DNA from: Pseudomonas urmiensis | Lineage (GTDB): Bacteria > Pseudomonadota > Gammaproteobacteria > Pseudomonadales > Pseudomonadaceae | Assembly (NCBI RefSeq): GCF_014268815.2 | Contig: NZ_JABWRE020000001.1 | Location: 4,655,001-4,719,000, forward strand | Direction of reading: 5' to 3' | DNA: 64,000 nt | In this document: positions 25,141 through 35,330 of the stretch, one piece after another | Layout of the letters: every line of letters begins with the position of its first letter | Numbering within the stretch: the first letter of the stretch is position 1 | Notes under the pieces: model-generated | The model's input: only the letters and a program-made list of their open reading frames with translations | Told to the model about the DNA's origin: nothing | The model's database searches: none | Translations under genes and position numbers: made by a program

Positions 25141-26634
25141 ATGAACGATCCATTGCGCGACACCCAGTCGCAACCGGCCACCACCCAGGAGCCGAGTGAA
25201 TTCGCAGCGCTGCTGCTGCAAGAGTTCAAGCCCAAGACCGAGCGCGCCAAGGAAGCCGTCGAGAGCGCCGTGCGCACCCTCGCCGAACAAGCCCTGGCAC
25301 AGACCAACCTGGTCTCCAACGATGCCATCGGCTCGATCGAGCAGATCATCGCCGCCATCGACGCCAAGCTCACCGCCCAGGTCAACCAGGTCATCCATCA
25401 CCCCGACTTCCAGCAGCTGGAAAGCGCCTGGCGTGGCCTGCACTACCTGGTCAACAACACCGAGAGCGACGAGCAGCTGAAGATCCGCGTGCTCAACATC
25501 TCCAAGAACGACCTGCACAAGACCCTGAAGAAATTCAAGGGCACCGCCTGGGACCAGAGCCCGGTGTTCAAGAAGCTCTACGAAGAAGAGTACGGTCAGT
25601 TCGGCGGCGAGCCTTATGGCTGCCTGGTCGGCGACTACTACTTCGACCAGTCGCCACCGGATGTCGAGCTGCTCGGCGAGATGTCCAAGGTGTGCGCCTC
25701 GATGCACGCGCCGTTCATTTCCGCCGCCTCGCCGACGGTGATGGGCATGGGTTCGTGGCAAGAGCTGTCCAACCCACGTGACCTGACCAAGATCTTCACC
25801 ACCCCGGAATACGCCGGCTGGCGCTCGCTGCGTGAATCGGAAGACTCGCGCTACATCGGCCTGACCATGCCGCGCTTCCTCGCACGCCTGCCATACGGGG
25901 CCAAGACCGATCCGGTGGAAGCCTTCGCCTTCGAAGAAGACACCGACGGCGCCGACAGCAGCAAGTACACCTGGGCCAACGCGGCCTACGCGATGGCGGT
26001 CAACATCAACCGTTCGTTCAAGTACTACGGCTGGTGCTCGCGCATCCGTGGCGTTGAATCGGGCGGCGAGGTACAGGGCCTGCCGGCGCACACCTTCCCC
26101 ACCGATGACGGTGGCGTGGACATGAAGTGCCCGACCGAAATCGCCATTTCCGACCGCCGCGAGGCAGAGCTGGCGAAAAACGGCTTCATGCCGCTGCTGC
26201 ACAAAAAGAACACTGACTTCGCCGCGTTCATCGGCGCCCAGTCGCTGCAAAAGCCGGCCGAATACGACGATCCGGACGCCACCGCCAACGCCAACCTGGC
26301 TGCGCGCCTGCCGTACCTGTTCGCCACCTGCCGTTTCGCCCATTACCTCAAGTGCATCGTTCGCGACAAGATTGGCTCGTTCAAGGAAAAGGACGAGATG
26401 CAGCGCTGGCTGCAGGACTGGATCCTCAACTACGTCGACGGCGATCCGGCGCACTCCACCGAGACCACCAAGGCCCAGCACCCACTGGCGGCTGCCGAAG
26501 TGGTGGTCGAGGAAGTCGAGGGCAACCCGGGTTACTACAACTCGCGCTTCTACCTACGCCCGCACTACCAGCTCGAAGGGCTGACCGTGTCGCTGCGCCT
26601 GGTTTCCAAGCTGCCATCGGCCAAGAGCGCCTAA
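25141..26634 (+). CDS. tssC: TssC (VipB), large sheath subunit
   Basis: 497 residues with GAGGAGA ten bases upstream, starting 11 bases after tssB. Diagnostic blocks include QLESAWRGLHYLVNNTE, EEYGQFGGEPYG, GDYYFDQSP, PHPRD-type FTTPEYAGWRSLRESEDSRYIGL and the C-terminal YYNSRFYLRPHYQLEGL. It interleaves with TssB in the sheath. Confidence 0.97.
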   Translation: MNDPLRDTQSQPATTQEPSEFAALLLQEFKPKTERAKEAVESAVRTLAEQALAQTNLVSNDAIGSIEQIIAAIDAKLTAQVNQVIHHPDFQQLESAWRGLHYLVNNTESDEQLKIRVLNISKNDLHKTLKKFKGTAWDQSPVFKKLYEEEYGQFGGEPYGCLVGDYYFDQSPPDVELLGEMSKVCASMHAPFISAASPTVMGMGSWQELSNPRDLTKIFTTPEYAGWRSLRESEDSRYIGLTMPRFLARLPYGAKTDPVEAFAFEEDTDGADSSKYTWANAAYAMAVNINRSFKYYGWCSRIRGVESGGEVQGLPAHTFPTDDGGVDMKCPTEIAISDRREAELAKNGFMPLLHKKNTDFAAFIGAQSLQKPAEYDDPDATANANLAARLPYLFATCRFAHYLKCIVRDKIGSFKEKDEMQRWLQDWILNYVDGDPAHSTETTKAQHPLAAAEVVVEEVEGNPGYYNSRFYLRPHYQLEGLTVSLRLVSKLPSAKSA

Positions 26635-26643
26635 ACCCCGCTA

Positions 26644-26662
26644 AGGGCGGCACCGCCGCCCT
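26644..26662 (+). promoter_or_regulatory. Perfect hairpin between tssC and hcp
   Basis: AGGGCGGC-ACC-GCCGCCCT forms an 8-base, fully GC-rich stem with a 3-base loop starting ten bases after the tssC stop. There is no T-run behind it, so it is not a classic terminator. It could be a processing or stabilising structure that sets hcp mRNA level apart from tssBC. Confidence 0.6.
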
Positions 26663-26699
26663 CTAGCACTGCCAAACGACGCGACATTCCGGAGACATC

Positions 26700-27188
26700 A
26701 TGGCTGTAGATATTTTCATCAAGATCGGCGACATCAAGGGCGAGTCCATGGACAAGGCCCACAAGGACGAGATCGACGTGCTCAACTGGAGCTGGGGCAT
26801 GTCCCAGTCCGGCAACATGCACATGGGCGGTGGCGGCGGTGCCGGCAAGGTCAATATCCAGGACCTGTCGATCACCAAGTACGTCGACAAATCCAGCCCG
26901 AACCTGATGGCCCACTGCTCCAGCGGCAAGCACATCGACAAGGTCAAGCTGACCGTGCGTAAAGCCGGCGGCGAAAGCCAGGTCGAGTACCTGATCATCA
27001 ACCTTGAAGAAGTGCTGATCAGCTCGCTGAGCACCGGCGGCTCGGGCAGCGATGATCGCCTGACCGAAAACGTCACCCTGAACTTCGCCAAGGTCACCGT
27101 CGACTACCAACCGCAGAAGGCCGATGGTTCCAAGGAAGGCGGGCCGATCAAGTACGGCTGGAACGTGCGCTCCAACGTCAAGATCTGA
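26700..27188 (+). CDS. hcp: Hcp, tail-tube protein, Hcp1 type
   Basis: 162 residues with GGAGA ribosome site. It closely follows P. aeruginosa Hcp1: MAVDIFIKIGDIKGES, LNWSWGMSQSGNMHMGGGG, VNIQDLSITKYVDKSSPNLM and the C-terminal PQKADGSKEGGPIKYGWN. Hcp hexamers stack as the inner tube and carry small effectors in their lumen. A hairpin precedes it and a REP pair follows it, so it is probably expressed at a level different from its neighbours. Confidence 0.97.
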   Translation: MAVDIFIKIGDIKGESMDKAHKDEIDVLNWSWGMSQSGNMHMGGGGGAGKVNIQDLSITKYVDKSSPNLMAHCSSGKHIDKVKLTVRKAGGESQVEYLIINLEEVLISSLSTGGSGSDDRLTENVTLNFAKVTVDYQPQKADGSKEGGPIKYGWNVRSNVKI

Positions 27189-27204
27189 TCTGGGCGTCGG
27201 CCTT

Positions 27205-27270
27205 TTCGCGGGCAAGCCCGCTCCCACAATGGCCATCGGTTGCCCCTGTGGGAGCGGGCTTGCTCGCGAA
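27205..27270. repeat. Inverted REP pair between hcp and tssE
   Basis: Two 24-base REP units face outward: TTCGCGGGCAAGCCCGCTCC... (27205-27228) and TGTGGGAGCGGGCTTGCTCG... (27247-27270). They differ at one paired position. The element fills most of the 123-base gap where tagJ lies in the P. aeruginosa H1 cluster. Confidence 0.9.
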
Positions 27271-27311
27271 GCAGGCGACGCGGTCCCGAATTGTTCCAGC
27301 GGAGTTTTTCC

Positions 27312-27827
27312 GTGGTAGCCAACATCGCCGCCCGCGACCTTCTGCAACCCTCGTTACTGGATCGTCTGACCGACGACGAGCCCGGCAACCTGCAGGAAGC
27401 CGCCGACAAACGCGTGCTGTCCTTGCAACAGCTCAAGGCATCGGTGCTGCGCGACCTGACCTGGCTGCTCAACACCACTTCGCTGCTCGACACCCAGGCG
27501 ACCCTGAACACACCAGCCGGCGCCTCGGTGATCAACTACGGCCTGCCCGCCTTGGCCGGCAACAGTGCCTCGAATATCGACCTGTCCGCCCTGGAGCGCA
27601 TCATCCACCAGGCCATCGCCACCTACGAACCACGCATTCTTGCCCACACCTTGAAAGTGCGGGCCCAGGCGGCACCTGGCGAGATGAACGCCAACGCCCT
27701 GAGCTTCGAGATCGAAGGCGACCTGTGGGCGCAACCGGCCGCCCTGCCCTTGCTGCTGCAGACTGACCTGGACCTGGAGTCGGGCCATGTGCGCGTGGCC
27801 CCCGCCGACCGCCGGAGACGTGCATGA
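27312..27827 (+). CDS. tssE: TssE, baseplate gp25-like protein
   Basis: 171 residues from a GTG at 27312 with GCGGAG upstream. Codons further upstream in frame read through the REP element, so they are not used. The gp25 fold is recognisable: [35 protein letters not shown] and the catalytic-like helix [17 protein letters not shown]. The stop overlaps the tssF start (ATGA). Confidence 0.94.
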   Translation: MVANIAARDLLQPSLLDRLTDDEPGNLQEAADKRVLSLQQLKASVLRDLTWLLNTTSLLDTQATLNTPAGASVINYGLPALAGNSASNIDLSALERIIHQAIATYEPRILAHTLKVRAQAAPGEMNANALSFEIEGDLWAQPAALPLLLQTDLDLESGHVRVAPADRRRRA

Positions 27828-29686
27828 ACCCGCGCCTGCTCGAGCTGTACAACCAGGAGCTGCAGCACATCCGCGAAAGCGCGGCAGAGTTCGCCCAGGA
27901 ATACCCAAAGATCGCCGGGCGCCTGACCCTGTCCGGCATCGACTGCGCCGACCCGTATGTCGAGCGGCTGCTGGAGGGTTTTGCCTACCTGACTGCGCGG
28001 GTGCAGTTGAAGCTCGACGCCGAATACCCGACCTTTACCCACAACCTGCTGGAAATCGCCTACCCGCACTACCTGGCGCCGACGCCGTCGATGACCGTGG
28101 TGCAGATGCAGACCGACCCCGACGAAGGCTCGCTCAGCGCCGGTTTCCAGCTGCCGCGGGGCAGCGTGCTGCGCGCCAACCTTGGCCGCGATACGCAGAC
28201 GCCCTGTGAGTTTCGCAGCACCCAGGACGTCACCCTGTGGCCCCTGCAAGTGGCCCGCGCCGAGTACTTCGGCAACCCCGGCGCGGTGCTCGGCCGGCTT
28301 GCCAGCAGCGAGCCCAAGGCCCGCGCCGGGCTGCGCCTGACCCTGCGCAGCGGCGCTGAAGTGCCGTTCGCCAGCCTGCCATTGAAGCACCTGCCGCTGT
28401 ACCTCAACGGCGCCGACGAAACGCCGTTTCGTCTTTACGAGCAACTGCTGGGCAATGCCTGCGCGGTGTTCGTTCGCCAGCCAGGGGCTGACTGGGTCGA
28501 GCGCATCCCCGTCGAGCAAGCCTTGCTACCCTGCGGCTTCGATGACCAGGAGGCGGCGCTGCCGGTGGTGCCCCAGGCGTTTCAGGGCTACCGCTTGTTG
28601 CAAGAATACTTCGCCCTGCCACAGCGCTTTTTGTTCGTCGATTTCGCCGGCCTGGAGCGCGCGGTCAAACGCTGCAGCGGCCAAGAGCTGGAGCTGCTGA
28701 TCTTGTTCGAGCGCTTTGACCAGAGCCTGGAAAGCAGCGTCACGGCCAACCAGTTCGTGCCCTTCTGTACCCCGGCGATCAACCTGTTCCCGCGTCGAGT
28801 CGACCGTATTCACCTGAGCGACAAGGTCAACGAACACCATGTGATTGCCGACCGCACCCGGCCAACCGATTTCGAGATCCACTCGCTGCAACGGGTTACC
28901 GGCCATGGCACCGGCGCTGATCAAGAATTCCTGCCGTTCTACGCCGTACGCGATCCGTCGCGCTATGGCCGCGAGCAGTCCTACTACATCGTGCGCCGTG
29001 AGCCGCGCGTGCTGTCCAGCGAACAGCGGCGCAATGGCACCCGTTCGAGCTACATGGGCAGCGAGACCTTCGTCAGCCTGGTCGACGGCCAACAGGCGCC
29101 CTATCGCCACGACCTGCGCCAGCTGGGCATCAGCGCGCTGTGCAGTAACCGCGACCTGCCGCTGTTCATGAACATCGGCGACGGTCGTAGCGACTTCAGC
29201 CTGGCCGACAGCGCCCCGGTGTCGGCCGTGCGCTGCCTGGCCGGGCCGAGCCGCCCGCGCGCCAGCCACGCCCACGACAACCGCGCCTGGCGGCTGATCA
29301 GCCAGCTGTCGCTGAACTACCTGTCGCTGACCGAGCAAGGTCAGGGCGCAGCGGCCCTGCGCGAGTTGCTCCGGCTGTATGGCGACAGCCAGGACAGCGC
29401 GCTGCAATTGCAGATCGACGGCCTGCGCGAGGTCAGCAGCAAAGCCTGCACCCGGCGCCTGCCGATGCCCGGGCCGATCGTTTTCGGTCGTGGCCTGGAG
29501 ATTACCCTGGCGTTCGACGAGAACGCCTTCCGCGGCACCGGGGTGTTTCTGCTCGGCGCGGTGTTCGAACGTTTCCTCACCCGTTACGTGTCCATCAACA
29601 GCTTCACCGAAACCGTGCTGCGCACCACTGAGCGCGGCGAGATCATGCGATGGAAAGCCAAGCCCGGACGCCGACCGACCCTGTGA
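27824..29686 (+). CDS. tssF: TssF, baseplate component
   Basis: 620 residues. The family N-terminus is complete ([30 protein letters not shown]), followed by [23 protein letters not shown] and the central [12 protein letters not shown] and YYIVRREPR blocks. It forms the TssF2G wedge. The tssG gene starts 37 bases before its stop. Confidence 0.96.
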   Translation: MNPRLLELYNQELQHIRESAAEFAQEYPKIAGRLTLSGIDCADPYVERLLEGFAYLTARVQLKLDAEYPTFTHNLLEIAYPHYLAPTPSMTVVQMQTDPDEGSLSAGFQLPRGSVLRANLGRDTQTPCEFRSTQDVTLWPLQVARAEYFGNPGAVLGRLASSEPKARAGLRLTLRSGAEVPFASLPLKHLPLYLNGADETPFRLYEQLLGNACAVFVRQPGADWVERIPVEQALLPCGFDDQEAALPVVPQAFQGYRLLQEYFALPQRFLFVDFAGLERAVKRCSGQELELLILFERFDQSLESSVTANQFVPFCTPAINLFPRRVDRIHLSDKVNEHHVIADRTRPTDFEIHSLQRVTGHGTGADQEFLPFYAVRDPSRYGREQSYYIVRREPRVLSSEQRRNGTRSSYMGSETFVSLVDGQQAPYRHDLRQLGISALCSNRDLPLFMNIGDGRSDFSLADSAPVSAVRCLAGPSRPRASHAHDNRAWRLISQLSLNYLSLTEQGQGAAALRELLRLYGDSQDSALQLQIDGLREVSSKACTRRLPMPGPIVFGRGLEITLAFDENAFRGTGVFLLGAVFERFLTRYVSINSFTETVLRTTERGEIMRWKAKPGRRPTL

Positions 29687-30702
29687 ACACGCTCGATGCC
29701 ATGCAGGCCGAGCCCTGGGAGTACGATTTCTTCCAGGCCCTGCGCCGGCTCGAAGCAGAACACCCCGACCTGCCGCGCTTCGGTCATTCGCTGCGCCTGG
29801 CCGATGAGCCGGTGCGCCTTGGCCAGCGCCTGGACTGCGCGTTCGCCCCGGCAACCCTGGCCTCGGTAAGCCCGGCTGAAGAACAGCGGCCTGCGCGCCT
29901 CGAGCAGTTCTTCTTCGGCCTCGGCGGCCCCAACGGGCCACTGCCGCTGCACCTCACCGAGCACATGCGTGAACGCCAGCGCAATCACGCCGACCATACC
30001 AGCAAGCGCTTCCTGGATATCTTCCACCACCGCCTGCTGAGCCTGTTCTACCGGGCCTGGGCCGAGGCGCGGCCGACGGTCAGCCACGACCGCCCGGGGG
30101 ATGACTACTGGGCCGCGCGCCTGGCCGCCCTGAGCGGCCGTGGCCTGCCGGCCCTGCAAGGCCAGGGGCCGTTGGCCGATACCGCCAAGCTGCATTTCTC
30201 CGGCCACCTGGCCGCGCAAACCCGCTACCCCGATGGCCTGTGCAGCATCCTGGCCAGTTACTTCGGCGTGCCGGTGAAACTTGAAGAGTACGTCGGCCAA
30301 TGGCTTGAGCTGCCCGAGCGCAGCCAGCTCGGCGTGCGCGCCAATCGCCTGGGGGGGGATCTGTGCCTGGGCCGCTACGTCTGGGACCGCCAGCACAAGT
30401 TTCGCCTGTGCCTGGGCCCGCTGACCCTCGACCAGTACCACGCCCTGCTGCCCGGCGGCAGCGCATTCATCGAACTGGCCGCCTGGGTCGCTGAGTACCA
30501 GGGCCACGAGCTGGACTGGGATTTGAACCTGATTCTGCAACGCGAGCAGGTTCCCGCCCTGCAACTCAATGCAGGCCAACGCCTGGGCTTCGATACCTGG
30601 CTCGGCCAGCCAGCACGCGATGCCAACGATCTCAAGCTAGCCCGGTATTACGCCGAGCAGCCACTCACACCACCGGGTACAAGGAGTCAACAACATGGGT
30701 GA
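29650..30702 (+). CDS. tssG: TssG, baseplate component
   Basis: 350 residues. Family blocks include EPWEYDFFQALRRLEAEHP, RFGHSLRLADEPVRLGQ, FFFGLGGPNGPLPLHLTEHMRERQRNHAD and FLDIFHHRLLSLFYRAW. The ATG at 29650 lies inside tssF, a translational coupling typical of these genes. It completes the TssEFGK baseplate. Confidence 0.96.
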   Translation: MESQARTPTDPVNTLDAMQAEPWEYDFFQALRRLEAEHPDLPRFGHSLRLADEPVRLGQRLDCAFAPATLASVSPAEEQRPARLEQFFFGLGGPNGPLPLHLTEHMRERQRNHADHTSKRFLDIFHHRLLSLFYRAWAEARPTVSHDRPGDDYWAARLAALSGRGLPALQGQGPLADTAKLHFSGHLAAQTRYPDGLCSILASYFGVPVKLEEYVGQWLELPERSQLGVRANRLGGDLCLGRYVWDRQHKFRLCLGPLTLDQYHALLPGGSAFIELAAWVAEYQGHELDWDLNLILQREQVPALQLNAGQRLGFDTWLGQPARDANDLKLARYYAEQPLTPPGTRSQQHG

Positions 30703-33370
30703 AATCAGCCGCGCCGCGCTGTTCGGCAAACTCAACAGCGTCGCCTACAAGGCGATCGAAGCCGCCACCGTGTTCTGCAAGCTGCGGGGTAATCCGTACG
30801 TGGAACTGGCGCACTGGCTGCACCAGTTGCTGCAACTCCAGGACTCGGACCTGCACCGCATCGTGCGCCAGTGCAACATCGAACCTGCGCGCCTGGCGCG
30901 GGATTTGACCGACGCGCTGGACCGCCTGCCACGCGGCTCGACCTCGATCACCGACCTGTCGTCGCAAGTCGAGGAAGCGGTCGAGCGCGGCTGGGTCTAC
31001 GGCAGCCTGATGTTCGGCCAAAGCCAGGTGCGTACCGGCTACCTGTTGCTGGGCATCCTCAAGACACCAAGCCTGCGCAACGCCCTGCTGGGGCTGTCCA
31101 GCGAGTTCGCCAAGATCAAGGTCGAGGCCTTGAGCGAGCGTTTCGATGAGTATGTCGGCGACTCGCCCGAGAACAACCTGGGCGCCAGCGACGGCTTCAC
31201 TGCCGCCGCTCCCGGCGAGGCCAGCGGCGCTGTGGCGCCCGCGGCAATGGGCAAGCAGGAAGCGCTCAAGCGCTTTACCGTCGACCTCACCGAGCAGGCC
31301 CGCAGCGGCAAGCTCGACCCCATCGTCGGCCGCGACGAAGAGATTCGCCAACTGGTCGACATCCTCATGCGCCGCCGGCAGAACAACCCGATCCTCACCG
31401 GTGAGGCTGGGGTTGGCAAAACGGCGGTGGTCGAAGGTTTCGCCCTGCGCATCGTGGCTGGCGACGTACCGCCAGCGCTCAAGGACGTCGAGCTGCGCAG
31501 CCTGGATGTTGGCCTGCTGCAGGCCGGCGCGAGCATGAAAGGCGAGTTCGAACAGCGCCTGCGCCAGGTGATCGAGGATGTCCAGGCCTCGCCCAAGCCG
31601 ATCATCCTGTTCATCGATGAAGCGCACACCTTGGTCGGCGCAGGCGGCGCAGCCGGTACCGGGGATGCGGCCAACCTGCTCAAACCGGCACTGGCGCGCG
31701 GCAGCCTGCGCACCGTGGCCGCGACCACCTGGGCCGAGTACAAGAAGCACATCGAGAAAGACCCGGCCCTGACCCGCCGCTTCCAGGTAGTGCAAGTGGC
31801 CGAGCCGAGTGAAGACAAGGCGCTGCTGATGATGCGCGGCGTTGCCTCGACCATGGAAAAACATCATCAGGTGCAAATCCTCGACGAAGCCCTGGAGGCC
31901 GCGGTCAAGCTGTCGCACCGCTACATCCCGGCGCGTCAGTTGCCCGACAAGTCGGTCAGCCTGCTCGACACTGCCTGCGCACGCGTGGCGATCAGCTTGC
32001 ATGCGGTCCCGGCCGAGGTCGACGACAGCCGCCGACGCATCGAGGCCCTGCAGGTAGAGCTGCAGATCATCGCCCGCGAAAGCGCCATCGGCGTCGACAC
32101 TGCCCAGCGCCAGACCAAGGTCGAGGCCAGCCTGAGCGAAGAGCGCCAGCGCCTCACCGAGCTGGAAAGCCGTTGGGCCGAAGAAAAAGCCCTGGTCGAT
32201 GAGCTGCTGGCCACTCGCGCGCAATTGCGCGAACACGTCGGCGTGGTCGATCAGGAGATCGACGTTCAGGGCAGCCATGCCCTGCGCGAGCAATTGATCG
32301 ACCTGCAACAGCGCCTGAGCGCGCTGCAAGGCGAGTCACCGCTGATTCTGCCAACCGTGGACTACCAAGCGGTGGCTTCGGTGGTCGCGGACTGGACCGG
32401 CATTCCGGTCGGACGCATGGCGCGCAACGAAATCGAGACGGTGCTCAACCTCGACAGCCACCTGGCCAAGCGCATCATCGGCCAGGACCACGCCCTGCAA
32501 ATGATCGCCAAGCGTATCCAGACCTCGCGCGCAGGCTTGGACAACCCGAACAAGCCGATTGGCGTATTCATGCTCGCCGGCACCTCTGGGGTAGGCAAGA
32601 CCGAGACCGCCCTGGCCCTGGCCGAAGCGCTGTATGGCGGGGAGCAGAACCTGATCACCATCAACATGAGCGAGTTCCAGGAAGCCCACACCGTGTCGAC
32701 CCTCAAGGGTGCGCCACCCGGCTATGTCGGCTACGGCGAAGGCGGGGTACTGACCGAGGCGGTGCGTCGTCGGCCGTACAGCGTGGTGCTGCTCGATGAG
32801 GTGGAAAAGGCCCACCCGGATGTGCACGAGATCTTCTTCCAGGTGTTCGACAAGGGCGTCATGGAGGATGGCGAAGGTCGCCAGATCGATTTTCGCAATA
32901 CCCTGATCCTGCTCACCACCAACGCCGGCACCGAGCTGATCGCCAGCACCTGCAACGACCCGCAAGCGCTGCCCGATCCCGAGTCGGTCGCCAGCTCGTT
33001 GCGCAAGCCGTTGCTGGAAATCTTCCCGCCGGCGCTGCTCGGCCGGTTGGTGACCATCCCTTACTACCCGCTCAGCGACGCCATGCTCAAGGCCATCACT
33101 CGCCTGCAACTGGAGCGCATCCGCAAGCGCGTGGAGAACACCCACAAAGTCGGCTTCGCCTACGACGAAGGCGTGGTCGAGCTGATCGTCTCGCGCTGCA
33201 CCGAGAGCGAAAGCGGCGGACGCATGATCGACGCGATCCTGACCAATGGCCTGCTGCCGGACATGAGCCGCGAGTTCCTCACGCGCCTGCTCGAAGGCAA
33301 GCCGCTGGCCAGCGTCAGCATCAGCCGCCGCGACAATGACCTGCACTACGACTTCAGTGCCGCCAGCTGA
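30695..33370 (+). CDS. clpV: ClpV, AAA+ unfoldase that recycles the sheath
   Basis: 891 residues, start overlapping tssG by 8 bases, with AAGGAG upstream. An N-terminal Clp repeat domain (1-160) is followed by D1 with Walker A GEAGVGKTAVVEG and Walker B ILFIDEAHTLVGAGG, a coiled middle domain (about 415-540) and D2 with Walker A GTSGVGKTETALALAE and VVLLDEVEKAHPDV. Both ATPase sites are intact. It extracts TssB after contraction. Confidence 0.97.
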   Translation: MGEISRAALFGKLNSVAYKAIEAATVFCKLRGNPYVELAHWLHQLLQLQDSDLHRIVRQCNIEPARLARDLTDALDRLPRGSTSITDLSSQVEEAVERGWVYGSLMFGQSQVRTGYLLLGILKTPSLRNALLGLSSEFAKIKVEALSERFDEYVGDSPENNLGASDGFTAAAPGEASGAVAPAAMGKQEALKRFTVDLTEQARSGKLDPIVGRDEEIRQLVDILMRRRQNNPILTGEAGVGKTAVVEGFALRIVAGDVPPALKDVELRSLDVGLLQAGASMKGEFEQRLRQVIEDVQASPKPIILFIDEAHTLVGAGGAAGTGDAANLLKPALARGSLRTVAATTWAEYKKHIEKDPALTRRFQVVQVAEPSEDKALLMMRGVASTMEKHHQVQILDEALEAAVKLSHRYIPARQLPDKSVSLLDTACARVAISLHAVPAEVDDSRRRIEALQVELQIIARESAIGVDTAQRQTKVEASLSEERQRLTELESRWAEEKALVDELLATRAQLREHVGVVDQEIDVQGSHALREQLIDLQQRLSALQGESPLILPTVDYQAVASVVADWTGIPVGRMARNEIETVLNLDSHLAKRIIGQDHALQMIAKRIQTSRAGLDNPNKPIGVFMLAGTSGVGKTETALALAEALYGGEQNLITINMSEFQEAHTVSTLKGAPPGYVGYGEGGVLTEAVRRRPYSVVLLDEVEKAHPDVHEIFFQVFDKGVMEDGEGRQIDFRNTLILLTTNAGTELIASTCNDPQALPDPESVASSLRKPLLEIFPPALLGRLVTIPYYPLSDAMLKAITRLQLERIRKRVENTHKVGFAYDEGVVELIVSRCTESESGGRMIDAILTNGLLPDMSREFLTRLLEGKPLASVSISRRDNDLHYDFSAAS

Positions 33371-33381
33371 CAGGACCTTTC

Positions 33382-35319
33382 ATGCTGTTCAAGCAACTCA
33401 CGCGCCTGGCGCAGATCAACAGCCCCCTGGGCCCGGACGTGCTGCTGCTCAGCGAGATGGGCGGCAGCGAAGAACTCGGCCGCCTGTTCGACTATGAGCT
33501 GCAACTGACCAGCGACGATCCGGCGATCGACCTCAACCAACTGCTCGGCAAGCCGATGAGCCTGTCGTTGCAGCTGAGCCTGGGTGGCTCGCGCTATTTC
33601 CATGGCATCGTCGCGCGCTGTAGCCAGTCGGTCGACCGTGGCCAGTTCGCCAGCTATCGGGTGACCCTGCGCCCGTGGCTGTGGCTGCTGACGCGCACCA
33701 GCGACTGCCGGATCTTCCAGCACCTGAGCGCGCCGCAGATCATCAAGCAGGTATTCCGCGACCTGGGTTTCTCCGACTTCGAGGACGCCCTGAGCCGCAG
33801 TTATCGCGAGCGCGAATACTGCGTGCAGTACCGCGAGACCAGCTTCGAGTTCGTCAGCCGGCTGATGGAGGAAGAAGGCATCTACTACTTCTTCCGCCAC
33901 GAACAAGAGCGCCACGTGCTGGTGCTGGCCGACGCCTACGGCGCCCACCACAAGGCGCCGGGCTACGAGTCGGTGCCCTTCTATCCCCCGGATGGACAGC
34001 ACCGCGAACGCGACCATATCAATGACTGGCACCTTGCCCAGGAAGTGCAGCCAGGCTCGCTCGAGCTCAACGACTACGACTTCCAGCGCCCCAGCGCGCG
34101 CATCGACGTGCGCTCGGCGATGCCACGCCCGCACCAGGCCGGCGACTATCCGCTGTTCGACTACCCCGGCGCCTACGAACAGTCGCAGGACGGCGAGCAC
34201 TATGCGCGTACCCGCCTGGAGTCGCTGCAAAGCCTGCACGAGCGGGTCGAGCTGCGCGGCAACGCCCGCGGCCTGGGTAGCGGCCATCTGTTCAGCCTCA
34301 GCGGCTTTACCCGCCAGGACCAGAACCGCGAGTACCTGATCGTCTCTGCCCGTTACTACGTGGTCCAGGAGCGCCTGGAGACTGGCGGTGGCAGCGGCTC
34401 GGCGCAGTTCGAAAGCAACCTCAGCTGCATCGCTGCGCAGCAGAGCTATCGGCCGGTTTCGAGCACCTTGCGGCCGATCGTCAAAGGGCCGCAGACCGCC
34501 GTGGTAGTAGGCCCTGCCGGTGAGGAGATCTGGACCGACCAGTACGGCCGGGTCAAGGTGCATTTCCACTGGGACCGGCATGACCAATCCAACGAAAACA
34601 GCTCCTGCTGGATTCGTGTGTCCCAGGCCTGGGCCGGCAAGAACTGGGGTTCGATGCAGATCCCACGGATTGGCCAGGAGGTGATCGTCAGTTTCCTCGA
34701 AGGCGACCCTGACCGACCGATCATTACCGGGCGGGTCTACAACGCTGAACAAACGGTGCCTTACGACCTGCCCGGCAATGCCACCCAGAGCGGCATGAAG
34801 AGCCGTTCAAGCAAGGGCGGCAGCCCGGCCAACTTCAATGAAATCCGCATGGAAGACAAAAAGGGTGCCGAGCAGCTGTACGTGCATGCCGAGCGCAACA
34901 TGGACACCGTGGTCGAGCAGAGCGAGACCCTTTCGGTAGGCATCAACCGCACCCAGAGCGTCGGCATGCTGGAGACCATCACCATCGGCCAGGACCGCTT
35001 GCGCGCAGTGCGCCGCGACGAGGTGCTGCTGGTCGGCGCGAGCAAGCGCGACAGCATCGGCAACAGCTACCTGCTGGAAGTGGGTGACAACCTGCGGCTG
35101 GTCTGCGGCAAGAGCGTGATCGAGCTCAATGCCAGTGGGCAGATCAACCTCAGCTGCGTGCAGTTCAGCTTCCACGCCAGCAAAGATGCCGAGATCAACA
35201 CGGACGGCACCCTCGACCTGAACGTTGGCAGCGGTGCGCAAACCGCAGCGAATGAGCAAGGTGTGCAGAAAACCATCCAGGACTCGGTCAAGGCCATGTT
35301 CCCCGACTCCAGCAAGTAA
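33382..35319 (+). CDS. vgrG: VgrG spike protein
   Basis: 645 residues. The gp27-like part has FDYELQLTSDD, QYRETSFEFVSRLMEEEGIYYFF and NDWHLAQEVQPG. The gp5-like OB region has IWTDQYGRVKVHFHWDR, WIRVSQAWAGKNWG and RIGQEVIVSFLEGDPDRPIITGRVYN. The beta-helix ends in DUF2345-like repeats (MLETITIGQDRL, NSYLLEVGDNLRL). There is no C-terminal effector extension. The next two genes supply the chaperone and PAAR effector that cap it. Confidence 0.96.
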   Translation: MLFKQLTRLAQINSPLGPDVLLLSEMGGSEELGRLFDYELQLTSDDPAIDLNQLLGKPMSLSLQLSLGGSRYFHGIVARCSQSVDRGQFASYRVTLRPWLWLLTRTSDCRIFQHLSAPQIIKQVFRDLGFSDFEDALSRSYREREYCVQYRETSFEFVSRLMEEEGIYYFFRHEQERHVLVLADAYGAHHKAPGYESVPFYPPDGQHRERDHINDWHLAQEVQPGSLELNDYDFQRPSARIDVRSAMPRPHQAGDYPLFDYPGAYEQSQDGEHYARTRLESLQSLHERVELRGNARGLGSGHLFSLSGFTRQDQNREYLIVSARYYVVQERLETGGGSGSAQFESNLSCIAAQQSYRPVSSTLRPIVKGPQTAVVVGPAGEEIWTDQYGRVKVHFHWDRHDQSNENSSCWIRVSQAWAGKNWGSMQIPRIGQEVIVSFLEGDPDRPIITGRVYNAEQTVPYDLPGNATQSGMKSRSSKGGSPANFNEIRMEDKKGAEQLYVHAERNMDTVVEQSETLSVGINRTQSVGMLETITIGQDRLRAVRRDEVLLVGASKRDSIGNSYLLEVGDNLRLVCGKSVIELNASGQINLSCVQFSFHASKDAEINTDGTLDLNVGSGAQTAANEQGVQKTIQDSVKAMFPDSSK

Positions 35320-35330
35320 CGAGACGCCCA

